From assembly GCA_031286005.1 (NCBI GenBank), contig JAITVC010000119.1, forward strand, positions 1 through 6,611: a DNA stretch of 6,611 nucleotides, in the 5' to 3' direction. The first letter of the stretch is position 1; every line of letters begins with the position of its first letter. Below the pieces are notes generated by a model. The model worked only from the letters and a program-made list of their open reading frames with translations, did not search any database and was not told the DNA's origin. Origin of the DNA: Bacteroidales bacterium (GTDB lineage: Bacteria; Bacteroidota; Bacteroidia; Bacteroidales; P3). A program made the translations under genes and the position numbers. Of this stretch, positions 1-6,247 are shown piece by piece.

Positions 1-573
1 TGTTAACAAAAATAGTTCGTCGCAAGTGTCGCTTAATGTTGAAAAAACATGCGACGATATGACAACGGTTTTGCCCAATGTTTTCAATTTGCGAATTATA
101 TCGACTATGATTATGTTGCTATGAATATCAACGCCGTTAAAAGGTTCGTCAAGGATGAGATATTGGTTTTCTTGTAAAAGGATTGCCATTAAGGCTAATT
201 TCTTTTTCATCCCCGTTGAATAGGTTGAGGCATATTGATTTAACGGTAAATCAAAAATATTTCTCGCCTCAATATCGGGCATTTCTTTTTGTCTGGCGTT
301 ACAAAGTAAACGGATATATTCTTTTCCGGTTATCTTCGTAAAGAAAAACGGTTCTGTGAACAGCAATCCCAAATGGTTTTTAAGTGGATTATGTTCCGAA
401 TTTATTTGCCCATCATAGTTCTCTAATCCGGCTATACATCTGAATAGAGTTGTTTTTCCGGCACCGTTTTCTCCGACAATTCCATACACTTTTCCATTCT
501 CGAATCGGATGTTTATGTTTTTCAAGGCTTGTTTGGAACCAAAGTTTTTGTGTAAATCATGTATGCTTATCAT
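1..573 (-). CDS. ABC transporter ATP-binding protein, 3' part cut by the window edge
   Basis: Nucleotide-binding subunit that would hydrolyse ATP at the inner membrane to drive a permease. Translation from ATG 573-571 is open for 191 codons to the left edge, so the C-terminus is missing. All core motifs are visible: Walker A GENGAGKTT (residues 34-42), signature STGMKKK (119-125, a variant of LSGGQ often seen in ABC-2 type exporters), Walker B YLILDEP with catalytic Glu143, D-loop NGVD and switch His175 in SSH. The usual Q-loop glutamine appears replaced by Glu in LLFTEPFF (about residue 74), which also occurs in exporter ATPases. The start overlaps the stop of the upstream membrane gene as ATGA, implying translational coupling and a joint complex. 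The substrate cannot be read from the sequence. The ATPase assignment is very secure; the exporter role is inferred from subtype and context. Confidence 0.95.
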   Translation of the reverse strand, partial: MISIHDLHKNFGSKQALKNINIRFENGKVYGIVGENGAGKTTLFRCIAGLENYDGQINSEHNPLKNHLGLLFTEPFFFTKITGKEYIRLLCNARQKEMPDIEARNIFDLPLNQYASTYSTGMKKKLALMAILLQENQYLILDEPFNGVDIHSNIIIVDIIRKLKTLGKTVVISSHVFSTLSDTCDELFLLT

Positions 574-1493
574 GCTAATAAATTTTTAAGTTTATACAAT
601 GATTGTTTTGCGAAAAGAGGAATTAAGATAATAACTAATGGAGGAAACAGGAATGTTAGCGCAATCATAATTGCTCGTATGAAATCTATTTCAGCCGGAT
701 AGGCTGCATATTTTGCCAAAATAATTACGGATAAATACACATATCCTAAAAGGATAGAAAGTAGTAAAATAACGATATTTTGAATGTAAAATAGACTTAA
801 TGCCAATGCTATGGGAGAACATAAATAAGACGAAAACAAGAATGCTGTTTTGATTTTTTCGATCAAAAATCTTGATGGTGTAAAACGATATGCCCAAACA
901 AGATAGTCGTTTTCCGGTTTCAAATAATAAGAGCATACGGTAAGAAACGAGAGGGCGATAGAAAAAATACCGAGATTGAAATTATGCACTACTATAGCGA
1001 TTCCAGTGAGTCCGTACGCTATGAAAAACATAAAGAATGTGTTTCTAAAACCTATTGTGAATTCAAAAGGTTTTTTGTAAAAAGGTGTAGGAAGCGTAAA
1101 ATTGTAGGTTGCCTTGAAGTTGAATAATGCAAGCACAATAGCTATTGCGACAAGGATGATGAGCGGATAAAATTGTTGAAAGCAAACCAAAATCATAGCG
1201 AATGGCAAAACCATGGCCATATTTTCATAGACTCGTATTCTTCGATATAGTTTTTTTTCAAAACAAATTTTAAGGAAATCATTACGGTCGATTTTACTCA
1301 ATCTTGAAGTGAATACTAAAGCAATAAAAACATATAAGTAAGCCGCATTTTTTTCGCCAAGTAGATATATTGAAAGGCTTATGAATACGGCTATTGAAAG
1401 AAAATATCCGATTATAGGATGAAGTCCGAAATCGGATATTTTTCTGTTTAGAATTGCATATTGCAGGCTAAAATATTCTTTCAGTATTGACAT
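570..1493 (-). CDS. Polytopic membrane protein, probable permease partner of the ABC ATPase
   Basis: A 307-residue integral membrane protein, rich in Phe, Ile, Leu and Tyr, with about eight or nine hydrophobic segments (roughly residues 26-45, 50-63, 91-106, 108-125, 150-169, 172-190, 215-235, 238-260 and 270-295). A cluster of basic residues lies in the loop around 64-87 (SRLSKIDR, EKKLYRRIR). I see no signal peptide, periplasmic domain or catalytic motif, and I do not recognise the family from sequence alone. The permease role is inferred because its stop overlaps the ATPase start by 4 nt and because it is about the size of a membrane subunit of a two-gene ABC-2-like exporter. The start ATG 1493-1491 lies 31 nt after the acyl-CoA synthetase stop. 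That gap has no promoter box or hairpin, so read-through from upstream is likely. The gene is visibly more AT-rich than the synthetase. Confidence 0.8.
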   Translation of the reverse strand: MSILKEYFSLQYAILNRKISDFGLHPIIGYFLSIAVFISLSIYLLGEKNAAYLYVFIALVFTSRLSKIDRNDFLKICFEKKLYRRIRVYENMAMVLPFAMILVCFQQFYPLIILVAIAIVLALFNFKATYNFTLPTPFYKKPFEFTIGFRNTFFMFFIAYGLTGIAIVVHNFNLGIFSIALSFLTVCSYYLKPENDYLVWAYRFTPSRFLIEKIKTAFLFSSYLCSPIALALSLFYIQNIVILLLSILLGYVYLSVIILAKYAAYPAEIDFIRAIMIALTFLFPPLVIILIPLFAKQSLYKLKNLLA

Positions 1494-1524
1494 GACGAAT
1501 CGTAAAAATCATGGTTCTGATATT

Positions 1525-3579
1525 TTATTTCTCAATCCGAATTCGTGCGTCCACAGCAACAACTTTTTGGAGCGATGCCAATAGCGGGTTTAAATCCATT
1601 TCTTTAATTTCAGGTGCAACGGCGACTAATCGCGATAAACCTGCAACGACTTCGGCAAATTGGTCGATTGGAATGCCTGCTTGTCCGCGAACGCCTTCGA
1701 GGATTTTGTAACCGTTGAGTTTTTCAATCATCGCTTTGCCATCGGCTGTGGTAAGTGGAGCGAGGCCGCTTTGCACGTCTTTCAATACTTCAATGAAAAT
1801 TCCACCAAGTCCACAAAGGATAAGATGTCCGAATTTAGGCTCAAAATTTACGCCTGCAAATAGTTCAATTCCGGACAACATCGGTTGCATTAAAATTGCA
1901 GTTGTGTCTTTGATTTGAATCATGCGTTCAAATTCTTTGGACACGGTTTCATCATCTTTTACATTAAGCACAACTCCGCCAACATCTGATTTGTGAACAG
2001 GACCAACCACTTTCATCACGATGGGGTAACCTAATTTTTTCGCTTCTTTAACCGCATCTTCTTTGGTTGTAACGACGGCTTCTCCGGCTCTTGGAATTCC
2101 GCAGGCATCAAGCAAAGCCTGTATTTTTGCAGGTTCGATGTAGCCGTCTGAACTTTCATCAATGATTTTGCGGATAGTTTTCGTGTCAACGTTGCTTAAA
2201 TCGTCTTTCGATTCACTTGGTTTCGGTGTATAAAACGCACGTCCCAAAGCCGAGCCGAACACTACTTCGTCGGGGAAATTCACGTTGCCTTTGCTTAAAA
2301 ATTCCTCAACTTCCTCTTTTGCCGTTGTGGTGGATGGTAAAATCGGATAAATTGGTTTTTTGCAGGATTTCATCTTCTCGTCAAGAACTTTGTAAACGTC
2401 GAAAAGTTTGAAAAGTCCAGGCGTTCCAAAGATAACAGCCATTCCGTCCACATCAAAATGGTTTTCGCAATAGTCGATGATAATGCCCAATTGTTCGGCC
2501 GTTCCTGTGGCCAAAAAGTCGATAGGATTGGCAACCGACGAGCCTGCAAATAGTTTTGTAAGCAGTTCGTCCGCTTTTTCTCCTTCGATATGAGGTACCT
2601 GCAAATTAGCTTTGGACAAAGCGTCTGTAAGCATTACAGCAGGGCCTCCGGCATGGGTGATGATGGCGATATTTTTTCCTTTGAGTTCTTTATTTTGGAA
2701 AATGGAGGCCACGGATACCAAATCTTGACGCCCGTAGCAACGCACAATTCCGGCTTTTTTGAATAGGGCATCAACAGCAACATCCGAATTGGCCAAAGCC
2801 CCTGTATGTGATGATGCTGCACGACTTCCGGCATCCGACGAGCCTGATTTTACAGCCGCAATCCGACAACCTTTTTTAATTAACGATTGTGCGGCTTTCA
2901 ATAACTTTTCGGGTTTATTGATGGTTTCGATATACAATAATTTAACTGGAGCCGACGTTGCAGGATCGTAGGATTCATCCAAGTTTTCCAAGATTTCTTC
3001 AACGCCTAATTGCGCCGAATTTCCTACGGAAAACACATTGGCAAACGTCAGTCCGTTAGCAATTCCGGATTCCAAAATAAATACGATTGTAGCGCCCGAA
3101 CCCGAAATCAAATCACAACCTTTGGGGTCTAATCTTGGAATTGGCAATGTGAAAATACTGTGATGGTTGTGGTTCATCATGCCCACACAGTTAGGCCCTA
3201 TCAGCGAGCAACCTGCATCGTTGCACATTTTTACGATTTGGTCTTCCAAAATCTTTCCTTCGTGCGATTCTTCGCTGAATCCGGCCGAAAGAATGATGAT
3301 GCCTTTGGTGCCTTTTTGTTTGGTTAGGACTTCTACCGTTTGCGGGCAGTATTTAGCGGCAATGGCTAAAACGGCCAAATCGGTTTGCGGCAAATCCTCC
3401 ACTTTGGATGTGCAGGAAACGCCTTGTATTTGAGCTTCCTTGGGGTTTACAACATAAAGTTCTCCCCTGAATTTACCATCGAGAATGTTTTTTAGAATTT
3501 TACCGCCGGGTTTGCTCACATCGTTTGATGCGCCAATAACGGCGATGCTTTTAGGATTTAAAAGTTCTTTTGTAATCAT
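1525..3579 (-). CDS. Acetate/acyl-CoA ligase (ADP-forming), fused alpha-beta subunits
   Basis: Cytoplasmic enzyme interconverting acyl-CoA + ADP + Pi and free acid + CoA + ATP. In anaerobes this family typically makes ATP from acetyl-CoA or related thioesters. From ATG 3579 it has 684 residues, in the usual range for the fused form. Order: CoA-binding Rossmann domain (about 1-130, SIAVIGAS at 11-18), succinyl-CoA-ligase-like domains (about 140-450), then an ATP-grasp beta domain (about 464-684). The likely phosphohistidine is His258 in SSHTGAL; the second swinging-loop histidine is His529 in VHKSDVGGV. The metal/nucleotide-binding region EMDLNPL is at 660-666. The longer frame from TTG 3600 would add seven residues, but that TTG lies inside the -7 promoter box, so ATG 3579 is preferred. 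An A-rich leader precedes it. The acyl substrate is not determined. It follows the GNAT gene and precedes the ABC pair on the same strand. Confidence 0.93.
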   Translation of the reverse strand: MITKELLNPKSIAVIGASNDVSKPGGKILKNILDGKFRGELYVVNPKEAQIQGVSCTSKVEDLPQTDLAVLAIAAKYCPQTVEVLTKQKGTKGIIILSAGFSEESHEGKILEDQIVKMCNDAGCSLIGPNCVGMMNHNHHSIFTLPIPRLDPKGCDLISGSGATIVFILESGIANGLTFANVFSVGNSAQLGVEEILENLDESYDPATSAPVKLLYIETINKPEKLLKAAQSLIKKGCRIAAVKSGSSDAGSRAASSHTGALANSDVAVDALFKKAGIVRCYGRQDLVSVASIFQNKELKGKNIAIITHAGGPAVMLTDALSKANLQVPHIEGEKADELLTKLFAGSSVANPIDFLATGTAEQLGIIIDYCENHFDVDGMAVIFGTPGLFKLFDVYKVLDEKMKSCKKPIYPILPSTTTAKEEVEEFLSKGNVNFPDEVVFGSALGRAFYTPKPSESKDDLSNVDTKTIRKIIDESSDGYIEPAKIQALLDACGIPRAGEAVVTTKEDAVKEAKKLGYPIVMKVVGPVHKSDVGGVVLNVKDDETVSKEFERMIQIKDTTAILMQPMLSGIELFAGVNFEPKFGHLILCGLGGIFIEVLKDVQSGLAPLTTADGKAMIEKLNGYKILEGVRGQAGIPIDQFAEVVAGLSRLVAVAPEIKEMDLNPLLASLQKVVAVDARIRIEK

Positions 3580-3597
3580 GTTTTTTCTTTTTTTATG

Positions 3598-3605
3598 CAA
3601 AGATA
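3598..3605 (-). promoter_or_regulatory. Bacteroidetes-type -7 box upstream of the acyl-CoA ligase
   Basis: On the minus strand the box reads TATCTTTG, an exact match to TAnnTTTG. It lies in the 43-nt gap after the acetyltransferase stop. A start site about 5-8 nt downstream would give a leader of about a dozen A-rich bases before ATG 3579. The -33 element is weak: only TTTTAG near 3628-3633, with no TTTG. The ligase may therefore have its own modest promoter in addition to read-through from the upstream pair. Confidence 0.65.
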
Positions 3606-3622
3606 CGAATATTAATTTGTTT

Positions 3623-3904
3623 TTAAGCTAAAACATCTGCAATATTTTTGTCTTTCATAAAAATCTTTTTAGCAAAAGGACAATGTGGCATTATTTTAAT
3701 GTTTTTATCACGGGCAAAGTCAACTGCTTTCATGATCAATTGAGTGCCTATGCCGTTTCCTTCAAAATCAGGGTCTACGCCTGTGTGGTCAATGATAATC
3801 TTATGCTTGTCTACCCATACATAGGTCATTTCACCCATTTTAACGGTCTCGTTTTTTGCTTTAAAAACTCCTTTTTCCCTGCCGTCGTGGTGTATTATTT
3901 CCAT
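3623..3904 (-). CDS. yjdJ: Small GNAT-family N-acetyltransferase, YjdJ type
   Basis: A 93-residue protein, short for GNAT enzymes in general but normal for the minimal YjdJ/COG2388 branch. The acetyl-CoA pyrophosphate-binding loop is clear: DHTGVDPDFEGNGIGTQL (residues 39-56), with the (Q/R)xxGxG/A pattern present as EGNGIG. It is followed by the helix LIMKAVDFARDK and then the branch-typical strand and turn IMPHCPFAKKIF (71-82), which includes Cys75. The N-terminal part carries strands such as GEMTYVWVD. The acceptor substrate is unknown for this branch, and I do not assign one. Its ATG lies 3 nt after the stop of the Fe-S gene (TAA-ACA-ATG), so the two are almost certainly translated from one mRNA. 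The symbol is borrowed from the E. coli relative, which also sits beside yjdI. Confidence 0.88.
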   Translation of the reverse strand: MEIIHHDGREKGVFKAKNETVKMGEMTYVWVDKHKIIIDHTGVDPDFEGNGIGTQLIMKAVDFARDKNIKIMPHCPFAKKIFMKDKNIADVLA

Positions 3905-3907
3905 TGT

Positions 3908-4162
3908 TTAGTTTTTTAGTTGTTTTTGGGATTCTTTTTCACTTTCCATTTGATAAGACAGCGCGCCGGACGGACAACGTTTCACTTGGGCGATTATCTG
4001 TTCGGTTGTGGCTCCTTGAGGGTTTATCCAAGGCCGTTTTTTAAAGTCGAAAACTTCGGGTAATTCATTCCAACAAAATGTAGCATGAGAACATAGCGAT
4101 GGTTTCCAAGTAATGGTAATATCACCGTTTGAGTACTTTTTCGTAATTGTTTTTTTATCCAT
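3908..4162 (-). CDS. yjdI: Small (4Fe-4S) mono-cluster protein, YjdI type
   Basis: An 84-residue cytoplasmic protein matching the divergent 4Fe-4S mono-cluster family (Fer4_19) of E. coli YjdI. Visible hallmarks are CSHATFC (Cys24, His26, Cys30), LPEVFDFKKRPWINPQGA (34-51) and VKRCPSGALSY with Cys63 (60-70). Only three cysteines are present, so if a cluster is bound, the fourth ligand may be His26 or another non-Cys residue; this is inference. The polar tail (about 71-84, rich in Glu, Lys, Gln and Ser) looks disordered. It is first in its operon, 37 nt or so downstream of a predicted start site, and directly precedes the GNAT gene. The pair is conserved in distant bacteria, but its biochemical role is unknown to me. 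The family call is strong; redox activity is not demonstrated by sequence. Confidence 0.9.
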   Translation of the reverse strand: MDKKTITKKYSNGDITITWKPSLCSHATFCWNELPEVFDFKKRPWINPQGATTEQIIAQVKRCPSGALSYQMESEKESQKQLKN

Positions 4163-4205
4163 ATTATTTTGTATTAAGGTGGCTATTATAACAAATTCCG
4201 CTTAA

Positions 4206-4237
4206 CAAAGATACGATTTTTTTTAAATTTATGCAAA
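4206..4237 (-). promoter_or_regulatory. Bacteroidetes promoter for the yjdI-yjdJ pair
   Basis: Reading the minus strand, TTTG (4237-4234) is followed by a 20-nt AT-rich spacer and TATCTTTG (4213-4206). This is a full match to the Bacteroidetes consensus TTTG-N19-21-TAnnTTTG recognised by the primary sigma factor. Transcription should start near 4200, leaving a leader of about 37 nt before ATG 4162. This is the best promoter in the window. Confidence 0.85.
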
Positions 4238-4277
4238 TTATGCTTCATTTTCCATATTGAATTAACTTCGTTGAGGC

Positions 4278-4309
4278 CTTGCGGCGTTCTTCATTTTTTT
4301 GTATCTTTG
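4278..4309 (+). promoter_or_regulatory. Bacteroidetes promoter for the PPTase-mtaB operon
   Basis: TATCTTTG at 4302-4309 exactly matches the -7 consensus. CTTG at 4278-4281, 20 nt upstream, is a fair -33 element. The box lies immediately before the transferase gene, so the expected start site (about 4313-4317) falls on or beside ATG 4314. It diverges from the yjdI promoter, with about 40 bp between the two -33 boxes. Confidence 0.75.
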
Positions 4310-4313
4310 CAAA

Positions 4314-4952
4314 ATGGTTTTTACTTTTTTTGAATTAGATAAAATTACGGATGACGTATTTGAGAGTTGGTTAGAAAAAACGCCGAAATTTAGACAAGAT
4401 GCGGTTTTGCGGTATCGTTTCCGAGAGGATCGCAAGCGTTCATTATGCGCCTATCTGTTATTGTGTGTGGGGTTGGGACGAATGGTCGAAAATTTTATCT
4501 ATAACGAGCACGGTAAACCATCCTTAACAGACGATAATTTTCATATCAATCTTTCTCACGGAAAAGCAGCCGTTGCCGCAGGTTTTAGTGAAACGCCTAT
4601 AGGTGTTGATGTGGAATTTATTCGAGAAAATTACCCGAAAATTGTGTGTAAACGTGTGTTCACACCATCGGAAATTGAACAAATCGAAAATGCAAGTGAA
4701 CCAACTCTTATGTTCTTTAAATTTTGGACACTGAAAGAAAGTTACATCAAATGTCTTGGCGATGGATTTACATTTCCGTTACAAACAGTGGAATTTACGC
4801 TAAACGGCAAAGATATTCGTTGTTCCGATGAGCGTTTTTTGTTTTCAACATTCTCGCAAAATGGGCATCAAATCAGTGTTTGCGGAACGGAACAACAAAA
4901 TGTAAAAGATTTAAATTTTGATGAATTTTCTGCAAAAATAAAATTATTATAA
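4314..4952 (+). CDS. 4'-phosphopantetheinyl transferase, Sfp-type
   Basis: Transfers the 4'-phosphopantetheine arm from CoA to a conserved serine of acyl- or peptidyl-carrier proteins, turning apo into holo forms. From ATG 4314 it has 212 residues, typical of the two-domain Sfp class and longer than AcpS. Motifs in order: YNEHGKPSL (63-71), FHINLSHG (76-83), IGVDVE with metal ligands Asp99 and Glu101, and FWTLKESYIKCLGDG (137-151) with Trp138, Lys141, Glu142 and Lys146. An upstream in-frame TTG at 4299 would add MYLCK but overlaps the -7 box, so it is rejected. No Shine-Dalgarno sequence is visible. The gene ends in TAATG, sharing one base with the start of mtaB. No carrier protein, polyketide or peptide synthetase gene is in the window, so the partner is unknown; it could be the fatty-acid ACP. 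Confidence 0.92.
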   Translation: MVFTFFELDKITDDVFESWLEKTPKFRQDAVLRYRFREDRKRSLCAYLLLCVGLGRMVENFIYNEHGKPSLTDDNFHINLSHGKAAVAAGFSETPIGVDVEFIRENYPKIVCKRVFTPSEIEQIENASEPTLMFFKFWTLKESYIKCLGDGFTFPLQTVEFTLNGKDIRCSDERFLFSTFSQNGHQISVCGTEQQNVKDLNFDEFSAKIKLL

Positions 4953-6247
4953 TGAAAAAATCCGTTGCTTTTCACACTTTGGGTTGTAAACTAAATTTTG
5001 CCGAATCATCGGATTTAGGCCGTAAATTCGTTGAGAATGGCTATACATTGGTTGATTTTAAAGCGGTGGCTGATGTTTACGTCATCAATACTTGCACGGT
5101 AACGGCTTTGGCAGAGAAGAAATGCCGAACAGCGATCCGGCAGGCTATTCGCCAAAATCCAAATGCTAAAATAGCCGTAGTAGGCTGTTTTTCGCAAGTC
5201 AGCCCGGAAGAAATAGCAAAAATCAAGGGTGTGGATTATGTGTTGGGAAATGCGGATAAACATAAATTGTTGGAATATCTATCAAATGACGATTGTAAGG
5301 GTGTATTGCATACGCCCCCACACGATACACAATCCGGGCGTATGCAATACGCCCCTACGATAGGCGAATTTGTTCTGTCCTATTCATCCGACGACCGCAC
5401 ACGAACGTTCTTGAAAATCCAAGACGGTTGCGATTATTTCTGCACGTATTGCGCCATTCCTTATGCACGTGGACGAAATCGCAATGACACTATCGAAAAT
5501 ACAGTAAAGATTGCAGAGAAAATTGCTGAAACAGGTACAAAAGAAATTGTTCTAACCGGTGTAAACATTGGCGAATTCGGCAAATCTACAAACGAAACGT
5601 TTTTTCAACTCATCCAAGTGCTCGAGCAAGTGCAAGGTATCGAACGCTATCGCATTTCATCCATTGAGCCGAATTTAATTACCGATGAGGTCATTGATTT
5701 TGTGGCTGAATCACGGGCGTTTCTGCCCCATTTTCACATTCCGTTGCAATCGGGCTCAAATAAGGTTTTACAACTTATGAAACGTCGCTATTTGCGGGAA
5801 TTATTTGCCGAACGTGTGCAAAAAATCAAAGCCGTAATGCCACATGCATTCATTGCAGCCGATGTTATTGTTGGTTTTCCGGGCGAAACCGATGAAGATT
5901 TTGAGGACGTGTATCAATTCATAGAATCCCTGCCTTTAGCGTTTCTACACGTTTTTCCGTATTCCGAACGCCCAAATACACCAGCTATAAATTTACCCCA
6001 AAAAGTTTCTCCCGAAGCAAAAAAACAACGTAGCGAACGTTTACACCGGTTATCCGAAAAAAAACATGCCGATTTTTGCAAAAAACATCTTCTCAATCCT
6101 TCAAAAGTTCTTTGGGAAGCCGATAATCACGCTGGTTGGATGTATGGCTTTACGGAAAACTATATTCGCGTGCGGAAGCCGTTTGATGAAAGTTCTGTGA
6201 ATACTATTTCGCCAAATCCTTCAGCAAATCCAAATCCAAAATCGTAA
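4952..6247 (+). CDS. mtaB: tRNA t6A37 methylthiotransferase MtaB (radical SAM)
   Basis: Adds a methylthio group to C2 of N6-threonylcarbamoyladenosine at position 37 of ANN-decoding tRNAs, using two 4Fe-4S clusters and SAM. The 431-residue product starts with the MtaB signature HTLGCKLN (8-15). The N-terminal domain supplies cluster ligands Cys12, Cys48 and Cys79. The radical SAM motif CDYFCTYC gives Cys160, Cys164 and Cys167. Further typical stretches are EIVLTGVNIGEFG (198-210), ISSIEPNL (235-242), HIPLQSGS (262-269) and DVIVGFPGETDEDF (304-317). HTLGCKLN favours MtaB over MiaB or RimO. Two oddities stand out. The inter-domain linker (115-136) is encoded by an inverted pair of REP-like repeats. 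The C-terminus after the conserved YGFTENYIRV (398-407) is a short Pro/Asn/Ser tail over the opposing crp-like gene, so the TRAM-like end looks shortened. It is co-transcribed with the transferase (1-nt overlap). Confidence 0.94.
   Translation: MKKSVAFHTLGCKLNFAESSDLGRKFVENGYTLVDFKAVADVYVINTCTVTALAEKKCRTAIRQAIRQNPNAKIAVVGCFSQVSPEEIAKIKGVDYVLGNADKHKLLEYLSNDDCKGVLHTPPHDTQSGRMQYAPTIGEFVLSYSSDDRTRTFLKIQDGCDYFCTYCAIPYARGRNRNDTIENTVKIAEKIAETGTKEIVLTGVNIGEFGKSTNETFFQLIQVLEQVQGIERYRISSIEPNLITDEVIDFVAESRAFLPHFHIPLQSGSNKVLQLMKRRYLRELFAERVQKIKAVMPHAFIAADVIVGFPGETDEDFEDVYQFIESLPLAFLHVFPYSERPNTPAINLPQKVSPEAKKQRSERLHRLSEKKHADFCKKHLLNPSKVLWEADNHAGWMYGFTENYIRVRKPFDESSVNTISPNPSANPNPKS
5295..5358. repeat. Inverted pair of REP-like hairpins (BIME-like) inside mtaB
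   Basis: Two 23-bp units face each other across an 18-nt spacer (5318-5335) and match at 21 of 23 positions. The right core, GGGCGTATGCAATACGCCC (5336-5354), is a perfect 8-bp hairpin with a GCA loop. The left core (5299-5317) forms the same hairpin with one G-T wobble. Each unit has a tetranucleotide at its outer foot: GTAA on the plus strand at 5295-5298, and GTAG on the minus strand at 5358-5355. A GTAG foot next to an imperfect palindrome is the known layout of REP sequences handled by RAYT (TnpA-REP) transposases, and two inverted REPs form a BIME. The plus strand reads through without stops as mtaB residues 115-136. Assignment to a dispersed REP family is inference, because only one copy is in the window. 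Confidence 0.8.
6204..6247. other. 44-bp tail-to-tail overlap of mtaB and the Crp/Fnr-type gene
   Basis: The last 44 bp of mtaB (to TAA 6245-6247) are also the last codons of the opposing regulator (stop TAG, 6206-6204). The shared DNA contains short CAAATCC-like repeats. It reads as a low-complexity Pro/Asn/Ser tail on the plus strand and as an Asp/Leu/Lys-rich end, DLDLLKDLAK, on the minus strand. No terminator hairpin lies between the two converging genes. Confidence 0.9.

Noticed and set aside
1494..1524. Promoter or terminator between the acyl-CoA ligase and the membrane protein gene
   Set aside because: No TAnnTTTG box, hairpin or T-run is visible in these 31 bases.
1511..3433. Several plus-strand open frames of 64-88 codons opposite the acyl-CoA ligase
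   Set aside because: They lie wholly antisense to a strongly conserved enzyme, show no family motif, and lack promoter boxes or plausible starts.
3683..3919. A 78-codon plus-strand frame opposite the GNAT gene
   Set aside because: It is a shadow of the acetyltransferase. The minus-strand product carries the acetyl-CoA loop; this one has no recognisable feature.
4180..4192. TATAAT-like string on the minus strand in the yjdI leader
   Set aside because: It has no matching -35 and lies downstream of a full Bacteroidetes consensus promoter. E. coli-type boxes are not the norm in this phylum.
4174..4205. Weak TTAAG/CTTAA dyad in the yjdI leader as a possible riboswitch or attenuator
   Set aside because: The stem is only five AT-rich pairs with mismatches and a long loop, and one arm lies at or before the predicted transcription start.
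5295..5358. Reading the inverted repeat as an intrinsic terminator or attenuator
   Set aside because: It is inside an intact coding sequence and has no T-run after the stem, and mtaB continues with conserved domains downstream.
5015..6096. Minus-strand open frames opposite mtaB (5015-5263 and 5914-6096)
   Set aside because: The sense strand encodes conserved MtaB sequence throughout, and the antisense products show only chance composition.
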